Part shown: in pieces, positions 6,384 to 14,015 of the stretch
Position numbering within the stretch: the stretch's first letter is position 1
Layout: the number at the start of each line of letters is the position of its first letter
Source of the DNA: DAORDI01 sp035345895
Lineage (GTDB): Bacteria; Spirochaetota; Leptospiria; Leptospirales; Leptospiraceae
DNA: 33,600 nucleotides
Direction: 5' to 3'
Assembly: GCA_035345895.1 (NCBI GenBank)
Contig: DAORDI010000024.1
Location: forward strand, 1 to 33,600
Made by a program: the position numbers and the translations under genes
The notes under the pieces: model-generated
What the model was told of the DNA's origin: nothing
The model's database searches: none
Seen by the model: the letters and a program-made list of their open reading frames with translations, nothing else

Positions 6384-6583
6384 TTTTCCGGTTTTCCTTT
6401 TTCAAAGAAATATTTCAGCATCAGCAGATTCATCGTCTATCCAAATCTGCGAGGGCGGGGAATAAGGATCACCTGTTTCTGTATATCAATCAGTTCCTGA
6501 ATGAAAAGAGATTTGTCCACATAGTAGTTGTCATTCTCTATGAGGCTCTTGAAGTCAGAGTTGCCGATATCCAGTTTTTTTAT
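6383..6583 (-). pseudogene. AAA-ATPase-like (PF09820 type) remnant with amber in Walker A
   Basis: The minus strand reads KKLDIGNSDFKSLIENDNYY, VDKSLFIQELI, then ILIPRPRRFG, TAG, TMNLLMLKYFFEKG. This matches the N-terminus of the AAA-ATPase-like/PD-(D/E)XK family (kklpiG..dF..l.e..yyyVDKs..i.el... RPRRFGKT). The stop codon (TAG at 6437-6439) sits exactly where the Walker A lysine (usually AAG) is expected, with homology continuing in frame after it. The rest of the gene is gone, and the homology runs into the HINT remnant near 6383. Bases 6584-6674 hold another coding-like scrap (LSELKRDIAAEVGILRDIQN) in a different frame. Confidence 0.75.
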
Positions 6584-6674
6584 GCGTTTTCTCCAGATTC
6601 TGTATGTCCCGCAGAATACCCACTTCTGCGGCAATGTCCCTCTTGAGTTCGGAAAGCGGACGTTTCAGAAAACC

Positions 6675-8174
6675 TTACAATGAAAATTTATATACTACAT
6701 CATTCAGAACTCCCGAATTGGGATCAGGTTTTGCGATAACGTAGTATTCTGTACCGGCATTGTTGGCAAAAACAAATTTCCCGTTCGTCTTATAGGAAAC
6801 TCCTCCCGAAACATAACAAGGAAGTGTTTTCTTGGAAATAAAGCTGAGATTTGACAGATTATAAAGATGTATATATTCACTGGAATCACCGATATCCCAG
6901 GAAGAGAAAACAGTCGGGATCAGATAAATTTTAGATGAGTCAGTATCCAGATGAACAATTTTTGTCAGGCCGTTTATCTTCCCGGCATAATTGATGTCTG
7001 ACGCCTGAACCGCACTGACTGTAAATGTATTCAGGCAGGCAGTGAAAAGACGGCTTGCATCTTTTGCAATCCAGATGGGACTGCACATACTGTAATCTCC
7101 ATGATAGAAAGAATCATAAAGATATGCGGGCGGATTTGACGTAATGTTGAACTTCACAATGTCCGCAGGCGACAGTCCATTGCTGACTGCATAAATCGAA
7201 TTCCCGGCAGAATTCAAAACCATGTTCAGAGGATAGTTTGTTGTCCCCGTCTGGTTGGATACAGTTCCATCTGAAAATGTAATGCTTTTGATCACGTTCC
7301 AGGAATATGCTGCATTGGATACATAAGCATACGTATTGTTCATTACGATGTCTCTTGCTGTAACAGCAGTGCTCACTTCTCTGGCAATGGTAGCTGCAGG
7401 AAGATTGATCAATGTGACTTTTGTATCGTGTCCCACTGCAGCCTTTGTCCCGTCCGGACTGACGGTGACATTCAAAGGTGAAAAATTCAAATTAAGAGAA
7501 GTATCTGAATTGGCCGAGGGATTGTAATAATGAAAACGGCCTGCAGAATCAATGATCACCATTCTGTCAGCAGTTCTGCTGTATTCTGCATCTGCCACTG
7601 AAAATGCCAAGTCATATTTAACTGCATCAGCTGCTCCTGAAGTTGTGCAGGCAGGAGGGGAAACTCCAGTTCCAGTACCAGTGAAAGTACCGGTAGATGT
7701 GTCTGTAGATGTATTTCCTGCCGAGGTGGAGGTAGAAGTGGAAGATGGACTGGTACCTGAGAAATTCAGCAGGAATGCCAATAATTTATTGGTTTTTGCC
7801 TTTTTCCCTCCTCCGATTTCAAGAGGTCCGATATCAACTAGTCCTGCTTCCTGAATATTACAGCTGGGAATTGTCATTGAACTGCCTAAAACCAGCCCAG
7901 CGATGGAAGCGATTTTCTTTTCGCAGTCTTTTACTGAGTCCTCGTCATAGTTTTTCCCCTCTTCTATACTGATCAGTGCAGGCACGATCATACTGTTCAG
8001 CATATCCGCAAGTGGAGCATACTCTGCACCGACAAATGCAGCAAGAATCACACGGTCAGTTTTGTTTGCTGCGTCCATCACCCTTTTTTTGGCCTCAACT
8101 CCGGTAATAGTGCCAAAACCGGGAAAAATCATACAGTTGGAAAATAACAAAATCAATAAAATCACTTTTTTCAT
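6675..8174 (-). CDS. Beta-propeller-like surface lipoprotein with Ser/Thr linker
   Basis: This 499-residue protein begins with a signal peptide and a relaxed spirochaetal lipobox (LLFSNC). An N-terminal domain follows (about residues 20-140, with repeated small and charged residues), then a low-complexity linker rich in Ser, Thr and Gly (about residues 145-180). A C-terminal domain follows with repeated strand patterns such as VTVSPDGTKAAVG, YAYVSNAAYSWN and NSIYAVSNG, typical of YncE/lactonase-like beta-propellers. The role is probably binding or display at the cell surface; no catalytic residues are evident. I start at the ATG before KKVILLILL, because AGAGG precedes it and the longer frame adds an unlikely Cys-rich leader. 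It looks intact, although it stands among decayed genes. Confidence 0.72.
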   Translation of the reverse strand: MKKVILLILLFSNCMIFPGFGTITGVEAKKRVMDAANKTDRVILAAFVGAEYAPLADMLNSMIVPALISIEEGKNYDEDSVKDCEKKIASIAGLVLGSSMTIPSCNIQEAGLVDIGPLEIGGGKKAKTNKLLAFLLNFSGTSPSSTSTSTSAGNTSTDTSTGTFTGTGTGVSPPACTTSGAADAVKYDLAFSVADAEYSRTADRMVIIDSAGRFHYYNPSANSDTSLNLNFSPLNVTVSPDGTKAAVGHDTKVTLINLPAATIAREVSTAVTARDIVMNNTYAYVSNAAYSWNVIKSITFSDGTVSNQTGTTNYPLNMVLNSAGNSIYAVSNGLSPADIVKFNITSNPPAYLYDSFYHGDYSMCSPIWIAKDASRLFTACLNTFTVSAVQASDINYAGKINGLTKIVHLDTDSSKIYLIPTVFSSWDIGDSSEYIHLYNLSNLSFISKKTLPCYVSGGVSYKTNGKFVFANNAGTEYYVIAKPDPNSGVLNDVVYKFSL

Positions 8175-8260
8175 TTCACTTTGCCTCTTCTGACACTTAT
8201 GAATTAGAATAACTGCCTGTAAAGCTTTTTTTAAAAGGAAATCTCGTAAATAAATGCTTT

Positions 8261-8575
8261 TTGCAGTCAGAAATACTGCACAATGGAGACACACTGCACT
8301 ATACTGCAGTGCCCAATGACCCAAAACAGGTTCCGCAAAAGGGCACCTGCACTTTGAGCAAACCCGACAGCAATGGCCATACATCCAAGGGATATGAGGG
8401 TCAAGTAATACCGAAAGAAACAGAGCTGTCTGTCATTGCCAGAACGAAGACCAAGGCCAAGGTACAGAAATGGGAAAACTACTGGTACTATGTAGAAAAA
8501 AGATCGCACAACCTTGTGGCAGACTGGATAACATCCTGCGGGCCTGGCTGGGTGTATGGGGATTCATTACTTTAA
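8261..8575 (+). pseudogene. SH3-like protein fragment, 5' truncated
   Basis: About 104 residues end in KETELSVIARTKTKAKVQKW and later GPGWVYGDSLL. This matches the end of a bacterial SH3-like domain (G..l.V......w..V......GWVyg.yL), often found in exported spirochaetal proteins. There is no ribosome site or plausible ATG at the 5' end; the frame stays open a little further upstream without a signal peptide. It is therefore probably the 3' end of a longer gene lost by rearrangement. A palindrome starts 9 bases after the stop. Confidence 0.5.
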
Positions 8576-8583
8576 AATGATTC

Positions 8584-8616
8584 ACTCACCTTACGCATTT
8601 CGTGCTTACAGTGAGT
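8584..8616. repeat. Palindromic element, copy 1
   Basis: ACTCAC and GTGAGT flank an inner part CTTACGCATTTCGTGCTTACA, giving an imperfect hairpin. A close relative, with ACTCACCTTACGCA and TTCGTG in common, lies at 10144-10177. Each copy follows the stop of a truncated plus-strand gene, so it may be a terminator kept with the 3' ends or a REP-like dispersed element. Confidence 0.6.
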
Positions 8617-8677
8617 AATTCAGACATCTTTTCTGAAAAAACGCTTCAGTGAAATTAAAAATATAAAAAAATATTTT

Positions 8678-8806
8678 TTATCCTTCCTGAAGTGTCACGT
8701 CACCGTAGTCTTCAAATCCCTTGTCTCCCTGCAGAATCTGAGTCATTCCTCCTTCTGCAGGAATATCCAGAAGATCCCCGGAATGGACAGCCTTCAGTCT
8801 GGACAT
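8678..8806 (-). CDS. Small protein downstream of the metallopeptidase-like gene
   Basis: A 42-residue frame begins with ATG directly after the TGA of the upstream gene (TGAATG) and reads MSRLKAVHSGDLLDIPAEGG, then MTQILQGDKGFEDYG and an acidic end. Composition looks coding: balanced, with glycines and few repeats. The tight junction argues for coupled translation. Alternatively it is the last part of a longer protein split by a mutation at the junction. I recognise no family. Confidence 0.4.
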   Translation of the reverse strand: MSRLKAVHSGDLLDIPAEGGMTQILQGDKGFEDYGDVTLQEG

Positions 8807-9685
8807 TCAGTCTTCATCATACAGAAAGAATTCCTGGTATTCCTTGCCTTCTGCATCTTTGTCATCGTCCTGACCGTATTCTCTCCAGAGATAAATAGAT
8901 TCTGTTCCATTGATCTGATAGCGGTGAAATTCTTTGCCGTCCTCTGATGTATATACAGCCACCTCTTCCATAGTGTCGATGATCAGATTTCCATCTTCGT
9001 CAAAGTTTTCCACATTGTCGATCATCTCCTGCAGCCAGGATCTGGATTCCTCAGTGACCATATCAAAAAACCAGTCATCGTGTTCCCGATGCCATCCCAC
9101 CATAAAGGCATTGAATCCGGAAATATCCGGCTCTTCCATACTTGCGCTGCAGAGCATAACCTCATTCGGAAAATTTTCCGCAGTGTAATTTTCTACTTTT
9201 TCTTCTTCAGGTGTTCCGTTCACGTTGTACAGGTCGACTGCCCCATAGGCATGGAGAGTCTCATATATAATCGTAGTCGCATCACATAAAAATACAACAT
9301 TGATTTCCAGACTGAGATCTGCATGATTTATATTCAATGTGGACTTAAAAGATCTTCCGTTCTTGTTCACAAAAAAAATAAAATGAGTATTGCCTGATTC
9401 TTCCTTTACGGACTCATAAAAATCAGTTGCAGAATCATAACCGAGTTTTTGAATGATGGAAACAAAAGGATCCACAAGATTTCCTTTTTTGGAATCTGCA
9501 TCCGGAATAAAATCAACAACTTCATCTTCATTTAGAAACTCAGTCTCAGGAAAAACTTCAGTTCCGTACTGAGAAGCCTTATCCACAATCCAGTTCCAGG
9601 ATTTCTCCACATCTTCTTTGACTCTTTCTTTTCCCTCTTCAGACCATACTTCGCTTTCTTCATTGGATGCGAATGCACATACCAT
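8807..9685 (-). CDS. Metallopeptidase-like protein with altered zinc motif
   Basis: This is a 292-residue acidic protein. Near the middle it carries YETLHAYGAVDLYNV, then NFPNEVMLCS. This closely follows the pattern HExLHtfGapDLY ... PnDIM of a zinc-peptidase-like family, but the first histidine of HExxH is a tyrosine (TAT, one base from CAT), so zinc binding is probably lost or changed. The N-terminal part (EEGKERVKEDVEKSWNWIVDKA) is a long helix as in that family. I chose the ATG at 9685, with GAGAGGA nine bases upstream; ATG at 9736 in frame is possible but lacks a site. There is no signal peptide with this start. It may be an inactive relative or a recently damaged enzyme. Confidence 0.7.
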   Translation of the reverse strand: MVCAFASNEESEVWSEEGKERVKEDVEKSWNWIVDKASQYGTEVFPETEFLNEDEVVDFIPDADSKKGNLVDPFVSIIQKLGYDSATDFYESVKEESGNTHFIFFVNKNGRSFKSTLNINHADLSLEINVVFLCDATTIIYETLHAYGAVDLYNVNGTPEEEKVENYTAENFPNEVMLCSASMEEPDISGFNAFMVGWHREHDDWFFDMVTEESRSWLQEMIDNVENFDEDGNLIIDTMEEVAVYTSEDGKEFHRYQINGTESIYLWREYGQDDDKDAEGKEYQEFFLYDED

Positions 9686-9938
9686 TTTGCAGTTTCCTCT
9701 CAGCGTCTTTGCTGAGCCAGTCCACGAATAAATCATAATTTTTGTATACAATAGAAACTTTTATCTGGAAAGCATTTTTTATGTAACTGCTCAGCGCAAG
9801 CTCCTCGTGAACCCCATTTTTTATGCTTTTACACAGTCCCTATTAAATAAATGGCTGCAGTGCGATAAGTGCAGACAAATATCTGGTTCAGCAGAGACTC
9901 AAACAGGCAGGAATGAAATGGCTCATCAAAGGCGCTCA

Positions 9939-10145
9939 ACTGCTGATATTTCTCCTCTGCAGCACTTGATCAATTTAACTGAAGTCCGTCTGGATAATAA
10001 TCAAATCTCTTCTGTTGATGTTCTGCATCTGCGAAAACTTTCAAAACTGACCTATCTGGGACTGGGAAACAATCCTATTTCAAAGACAGAAATTAAAAGA
10101 TTAAAACAGTCTCTGCGCAAATGTCATATAGATTTTTATGAATAA
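9939..10145 (+). pseudogene. Leucine-rich-repeat protein 3' fragment
   Basis: The frame reads DISPLQHLINLTEVRLDNNQ, then LRKLSKLTYLGLGNNPISKT and a basic end: two leucine-rich repeats plus the typical C-terminal cap (NNPIS..EIKRLKQSL..C.I.F). The rest of the repeat array is missing. In another frame, an ATG at 9913 with AGGCAGGA before it starts MKWLIKGAQLLIFLLCS, a plausible lipoprotein signal, which ends soon after. This may be the original 5' end joined out of frame to the 3' end by an internal deletion. The stop codon lies at the edge of a palindrome. Confidence 0.6.
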
Positions 10146-10177
10146 CTCACCTTACGCACTTCGTGTGTAGGTGAGTT
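10144..10177. repeat. Palindromic element, copy 2
   Basis: AACTCACC and GGTGAGTT form an 8-bp stem that continues inward through TACGCAC / GTGTGTA with one G-T pair and one bulge, closing on a TTC loop. The start overlaps the stop codon of the LRR fragment. It also lies 16 bases downstream of the convergent NmrA-like gene, so it could terminate transcription from both sides. Confidence 0.65.
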
Positions 10178-10192
10178 TATAAAAGAGAAGTT

Positions 10193-11044
10193 TTATCCCT
10201 GCCATTTCGACTTGTTTTCTTCTGCGTACTCTTTAAAACTCAGAGGAGATTTTCCAGTCAGCTTCTGAACATTGTCGAGAACTGCAGAACTGTATCCTGC
10301 TTTCAGAGCGCCTGCAATCATCACAAGAAAATCAGAATAGTCTTCAGGAAGTCCTGCACTGAGAAGACCGGACTTGAAAGCTTCAGGAGTGATGTCGGCA
10401 TATTCAATTCCGATTCCAGTCGCAGAGGAAAGAAGTTTTGCCACCTCAGAATGAGTCAGTGCTTCCTTGCCGGTCAGATTATAAGCGGAATTATTAAATG
10501 AATCCGATTCCAGAACAGCGAGAGCAGATGCAGATATGTCGTGAGAATGAATGAAGCTCGTCTTTGCATCGCCTCCAGGAAAGTAAATCTTCCTGTCTTT
10601 CAGAATTCCGGAAATCCAGAATGTGTGGAAGTTCTGCATAAACCAGTTCGGTCTGAGAATTACATACTGAAGTCCACTGGATTCCAGGTAAAGTTCCAGT
10701 TTTCTCATCGGAGCCTCAGGAGGAGCTGAATCCACTCCCATTGCAGTCATCAGTACGACTTTCTTCACACCGTTCTTTTTGGCAGAATCAATCCAGGGAC
10801 CCAGTATATCAAACTGATTGGTATATCCGGGAGGTGAAAACAGAAATACAGCGTCTGCGCCGTTCAGTCCGTTCTGACCGAGTTCAGGCTTGAATGCATC
10901 CGTCTGCACCCATTCGAGTCCCGAAGTTTTTTTCTGTGCAGAAGGATTTCTGGATCCTGCAGTCACCTGATGACCTTTTCCCAGAAGAAGTTCAATGAGC
11001 CTGCCGCTCACAAGTCCGGTTCCGCCGTAAACAAATACTTTCAT
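10193..11044 (-). CDS. NmrA-like NAD(P)-binding oxidoreductase
   Basis: This 283-residue atypical short-chain dehydrogenase has the N-terminal Rossmann motif VYGGTGLVSGRL (GGxGxxG-like). ADAVFLFSPPGYTN and KKVVLMTAMGVDS follow, then the family's LRPNWFMQNF and the late LTGKEALTHSEVAKLLS. Members bind NAD(P)H and act as quinone or azo reductases or as redox sensors; the substrate is unknown. I start at the second ATG (MKVFVYGG), which has GGAG seven bases upstream, rather than at ATG 11056. It is divergently transcribed from an AraC-type regulator that probably controls it. Confidence 0.85.
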   Translation of the reverse strand: MKVFVYGGTGLVSGRLIELLLGKGHQVTAGSRNPSAQKKTSGLEWVQTDAFKPELGQNGLNGADAVFLFSPPGYTNQFDILGPWIDSAKKNGVKKVVLMTAMGVDSAPPEAPMRKLELYLESSGLQYVILRPNWFMQNFHTFWISGILKDRKIYFPGGDAKTSFIHSHDISASALAVLESDSFNNSAYNLTGKEALTHSEVAKLLSSATGIGIEYADITPEAFKSGLLSAGLPEDYSDFLVMIAGALKAGYSSAVLDNVQKLTGKSPLSFKEYAEENKSKWQG

Positions 11045-11142
11045 AAATATCTCCAAAATCAGTAATGCGTCTCTCCTTTTTTAATGAAAAGACCGTTCTG
11101 TCTTGTTATGAAATCCATACATTCAGAATCAAGAAGTATTTT

Positions 11143-11188
11143 TATACTTTTAATATCCAAAATAACAAAAAACATATCTAAAAGTATA
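11143..11188. promoter_or_regulatory. Inverted repeat in the NmrA/AraC divergent promoter region
   Basis: TATACTTTTA (11143-11152) and TAAAAGTATA (11179-11188) are exact inverted copies whose centres are 36 bases apart. An extra half-like AAGTAT lies at about 11135-11140. They lie between two divergent genes, one an AraC-type regulator. Such spaced AT-rich half sites fit an operator for that regulator, but this is inferred from position and symmetry. Confidence 0.45.
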
Positions 11189-11228
11189 ATTGAATAGACT
11201 TAAAGATTTAATTCTGAATGATTGGCTT

Positions 11229-12116
11229 ATGGACGTGCTTTCAGAAATCATCAGTTCTTCCGGTCTGCAGGGTTCACTTCTCGCCAGACATTCGTTTTTC
11301 GGGAAATGGGGATTCCGTTTTCCCTGTGAAAGAAGTTTCGGATTTCATATCATTACTCAGGGAAACTGCTTCATCAGACACAGAAACACTCACAGCCTTC
11401 TGGAAAAAGGCGACATTGCATTCATCGCCAAAGGCTGCAGTCACGATCTGGTTTCTTCGCCGACAGAAAAAACAAAGGATATAAAATATCTCATCGCAGA
11501 CACGGAGAAAAAGTCAGGATACAATCAGCACCCTTCCTGCACAATCATCAGTGTCAGGTATGAACCTACTGAGACCGTGCATCCTTTCTTTCATGAACTC
11601 CCTGACTTCATCCTTGTGCAGAATCAGGAAATTCCAGCCCATCACCCGATTCACTCCGCTCTGATTCTCATTTCCAGCGAAATGGATTCCGGAGGAAGTT
11701 CAGAGCTGATACTCCACAGACTGTCTGATATTTTATTATATTATATTTTAAAATACTGGGCGGACAGAAACAGCTCTGCGGAACCGGGCTGGATCAGGAC
11801 AATGAAGGATGAGAAGATTCTGTATGTGCTGGATCTTCTTCACAGAGATATTTCACGCGACTGGACACTCGATTCCATCTCGGACTCTGTCGGAATTTCG
11901 AGAGCATCCCTGGCGAACAAGTTCAGGGAATCTCTCGGAATCACCCCTCTCGATTATCTCTCCCGGGTCAGAATTGAGAAGGGAAGAAGACTTCTTCAGG
12001 AAAAAAATTACACACTCGAAGAAATTGCAAGAAAAGTCGGGTATTCAAATGCATTTTCCTTTTCCAAGGCATACAAAAGGGTCAGAGGGGTTTCTCCGAA
12101 GACGGAAACTGCCTGA
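11229..12116 (+). CDS. AraC-family transcriptional regulator
   Basis: This 295-residue regulator has an N-terminal cupin-like sensing domain: MDVLSEIISSSGLQGSLLAR, then KWGFRFPCERSFGFHIITQG and LEKGDIAFIAKGCSH. The C-terminal tandem helix-turn-helix reads WTLDSISDSVGISRASLANK ... GITPLDYLSRVRIEKGRRLL ... EIARKVGYSNAFSFSKAYKR, all characteristic AraC features. The cupin_6-type N-terminus normally begins close to the MDVLSE motif, so I prefer ATG 11229 over TTG 11190; neither has a clear ribosome site. It likely controls the divergent NmrA-like gene and itself, in response to a small molecule. The DprE1-like gene starts 70 bases downstream and could be read through. Confidence 0.88.
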   Translation: MDVLSEIISSSGLQGSLLARHSFFGKWGFRFPCERSFGFHIITQGNCFIRHRNTHSLLEKGDIAFIAKGCSHDLVSSPTEKTKDIKYLIADTEKKSGYNQHPSCTIISVRYEPTETVHPFFHELPDFILVQNQEIPAHHPIHSALILISSEMDSGGSSELILHRLSDILLYYILKYWADRNSSAEPGWIRTMKDEKILYVLDLLHRDISRDWTLDSISDSVGISRASLANKFRESLGITPLDYLSRVRIEKGRRLLQEKNYTLEEIARKVGYSNAFSFSKAYKRVRGVSPKTETA

Positions 12117-12186
12117 TCTGAACCGAATTTCACAGGTTTTTAATGGTTTACAATTTCCCTTTGCACAGGCGATATGGACTTGATTT

Positions 12187-13614
12187 ATGAAAACAATTGA
12201 ACTTCCCAAACCAGAGAAAGTCCTTTCGTGGGGAATGACCCATGAAACAGAGAGTCCCGTTCTCCGTCCCGCTTCAGAAGAGGACATCGCAGAAATTTTC
12301 AAGGCTGCAAATGAGAAAAACTGGAAGCTTACTTTCAGAGGAGGCGGATGCAGCTACGGTGATGCTTCTCTAAATGGAAAAGGCGTCATTGTAGATATCT
12401 CAGGCTACAGCCGGATTACTGGCTGGGACGCACAGACAGGCACAATCAAGGCACAGTCGGGTGTCACAATCAAGCAGCTTTGGGAGTTTGCCATCGAAAA
12501 AGGTTTTTGGCCTCCGGTAGTCAGCGGAACAATGATGCCGACTCTCGGCGGCGCACTCTCCATGAACATTCACGGGAAGAACAATTTTGTTCAGGGTCCC
12601 ATCGGAGACCATGTAATTGAATTTACATTTCTGACCCCTAAAGGAGACAGACTGACCTGCACAAGGAAGGACAACAAGGAACTCTTCTACTCTGCAATCA
12701 GCGGAATCGGAATGCTCGGATGTTTCCTGGAAGTAACATTAAAACTGAAAAAAATCTATTCAGGGAAAATGGCCGTCACTCCGGTTCCTACAAAGAATCT
12801 GGAAGAGATGATGGACTATTTTGAAAAAAATTATTCCAGCTCGGATTATCTTGTAGGATGGATTGATGCATTCGGATCAGGCAGTTCATTAGGGAGAGGA
12901 CAGATTCATAAGGCTAATTATATTCCAGAAGGACAGGACCCTGATTATTCCGAAAATATCAAACTGAAGAATCAGCATCTTCCTTCCAGACTGTTTTATC
13001 TGATTCCAAAATCCTGGATGTGGGTTTTAATGTCTCCTTTTTCCAACAAGCTGGGAATGAGACTGATCAATTATGCAAAGTACACTGCCAGCAGACTTCT
13101 GACCAAGCCTTATAAGCAGGGACATGCTGAATATGCATTTCTTCTTGACTACGTCCCTAACTGGAAATTTATTTATAAACCTGGAAGCATGATTCAGTAC
13201 CAGACATTTCTTCCGAAAGAAACCGCTCTGAATGCCTACAAGGAAATCCTCACCCACTGTCAGAAGAGAGGAATTGTATCCTTTCTTGCCGTATTCAAAA
13301 AACACAGAAAAGATGACTTTCTTCTTACTCACAGTGTAGACGGATTTTCTCTGGCATTGGACTTTCCTGTCAGTCCTAAAACGAAGGATGCCGTATGGAA
13401 AATGGCATATGAACTCGATGAGATTGTACTGAAGCATTCAGGAAGATTTTATTTTGCAAAGGATTCTACTCTGCGTCCTGAAATCGCTGAAAAAGTCTTC
13501 GGAAAAGAGACTATTGATAAATTCAAAAAAATCAAGAATGAACTCGATCCAAAGAATATACTGGAATCCGATCTTTACAGAAGAGTTTTCGCGAGCGGAG
13601 GAAGCAGCAAATGA
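12187..13614 (+). CDS. FAD-binding oxidoreductase, DprE1-like
   Basis: This 475-residue member of the vanillyl-alcohol-oxidase/PCMH flavoprotein family shows the FAD pyrophosphate loop TFRGGGCSYGDASLN, then VVSGTMMPTLGGALSMNIHG, KNNFVQGPIGDHV and AISGIGMLGCF. The late motif YFAKDSTLRPE, with SDLYRRVF, closes the C-terminal substrate domain. The IHGKN...G.HV pattern recalls DprE1 (decaprenyl-phosphoryl-ribose oxidase) and sterol/sugar-alcohol oxidases, so a sugar-lipid or alcohol substrate is plausible but unproven. No partner like DprE2 lies beside it. The downstream 134-residue membrane protein overlaps by 4 bases (ATGA), implying joint function at the membrane. ATG 12187 gives the expected N-terminus but has only a weak ribosome site. 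Confidence 0.85.
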   Translation: MKTIELPKPEKVLSWGMTHETESPVLRPASEEDIAEIFKAANEKNWKLTFRGGGCSYGDASLNGKGVIVDISGYSRITGWDAQTGTIKAQSGVTIKQLWEFAIEKGFWPPVVSGTMMPTLGGALSMNIHGKNNFVQGPIGDHVIEFTFLTPKGDRLTCTRKDNKELFYSAISGIGMLGCFLEVTLKLKKIYSGKMAVTPVPTKNLEEMMDYFEKNYSSSDYLVGWIDAFGSGSSLGRGQIHKANYIPEGQDPDYSENIKLKNQHLPSRLFYLIPKSWMWVLMSPFSNKLGMRLINYAKYTASRLLTKPYKQGHAEYAFLLDYVPNWKFIYKPGSMIQYQTFLPKETALNAYKEILTHCQKRGIVSFLAVFKKHRKDDFLLTHSVDGFSLALDFPVSPKTKDAVWKMAYELDEIVLKHSGRFYFAKDSTLRPEIAEKVFGKETIDKFKKIKNELDPKNILESDLYRRVFASGGSSK

Positions 13615-14015
13615 TACAGGGATTTATTATCAATTCCATTCTGTGTTCCGTCATTTTCATTATTTTCTTTCTGGGATATCCTTTCCGCAACGAAATGAAA
13701 ATTCAGTACGCTTATCTTTTTCTGCTCCCTGCAGTTCTTCTCGGAATTCTGCAGGGTTATCTGGCAGGAGGAATGTGGAGAAGCAGATTTCAGAAACTGT
13801 TTCTGCTTGCAGTGTTTCTGGTGTATCTCTTCAATATCGGACAGTCTGCAATCCTTTATTTTCCGAAAGCAGGAAATGCATTTTTGACACTGGATACCTG
13901 GAAAGCAATTATGATAGGTGCGAATACAAACTTCATACTGTTCGGATTCATCACCTTGCCGTATCTCCTGATCAGCACTTTTCTGATTGAAATCTGGGTA
14001 GAGCCGACCAGATAA
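13611..14015 (+). CDS. Small four-helix membrane protein
   Basis: The 134 residues contain four hydrophobic segments, at about 5-22, 32-52, 60-78 and 105-128, with short polar loops (YPFRNEMK, MWRSRFQK). It is an integral inner-membrane protein of unknown family. The ATG overlaps the stop of the flavoprotein gene, so the two are co-translated. A four-helix partner could anchor the oxidase or act on its lipid-linked substrate. Its stop codon abuts the cobS stop codon on the other strand with no spacer, so no terminator is visible. Confidence 0.72.
   Translation: MIQGFIINSILCSVIFIIFFLGYPFRNEMKIQYAYLFLLPAVLLGILQGYLAGGMWRSRFQKLFLLAVFLVYLFNIGQSAILYFPKAGNAFLTLDTWKAIMIGANTNFILFGFITLPYLLISTFLIEIWVEPTR

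Noticed and set aside
8175..8384. 70-residue N-terminal extension of the propeller lipoprotein
   Set aside because: Cys-rich, without a ribosome site, and it would bury the signal peptide that begins at 8174.
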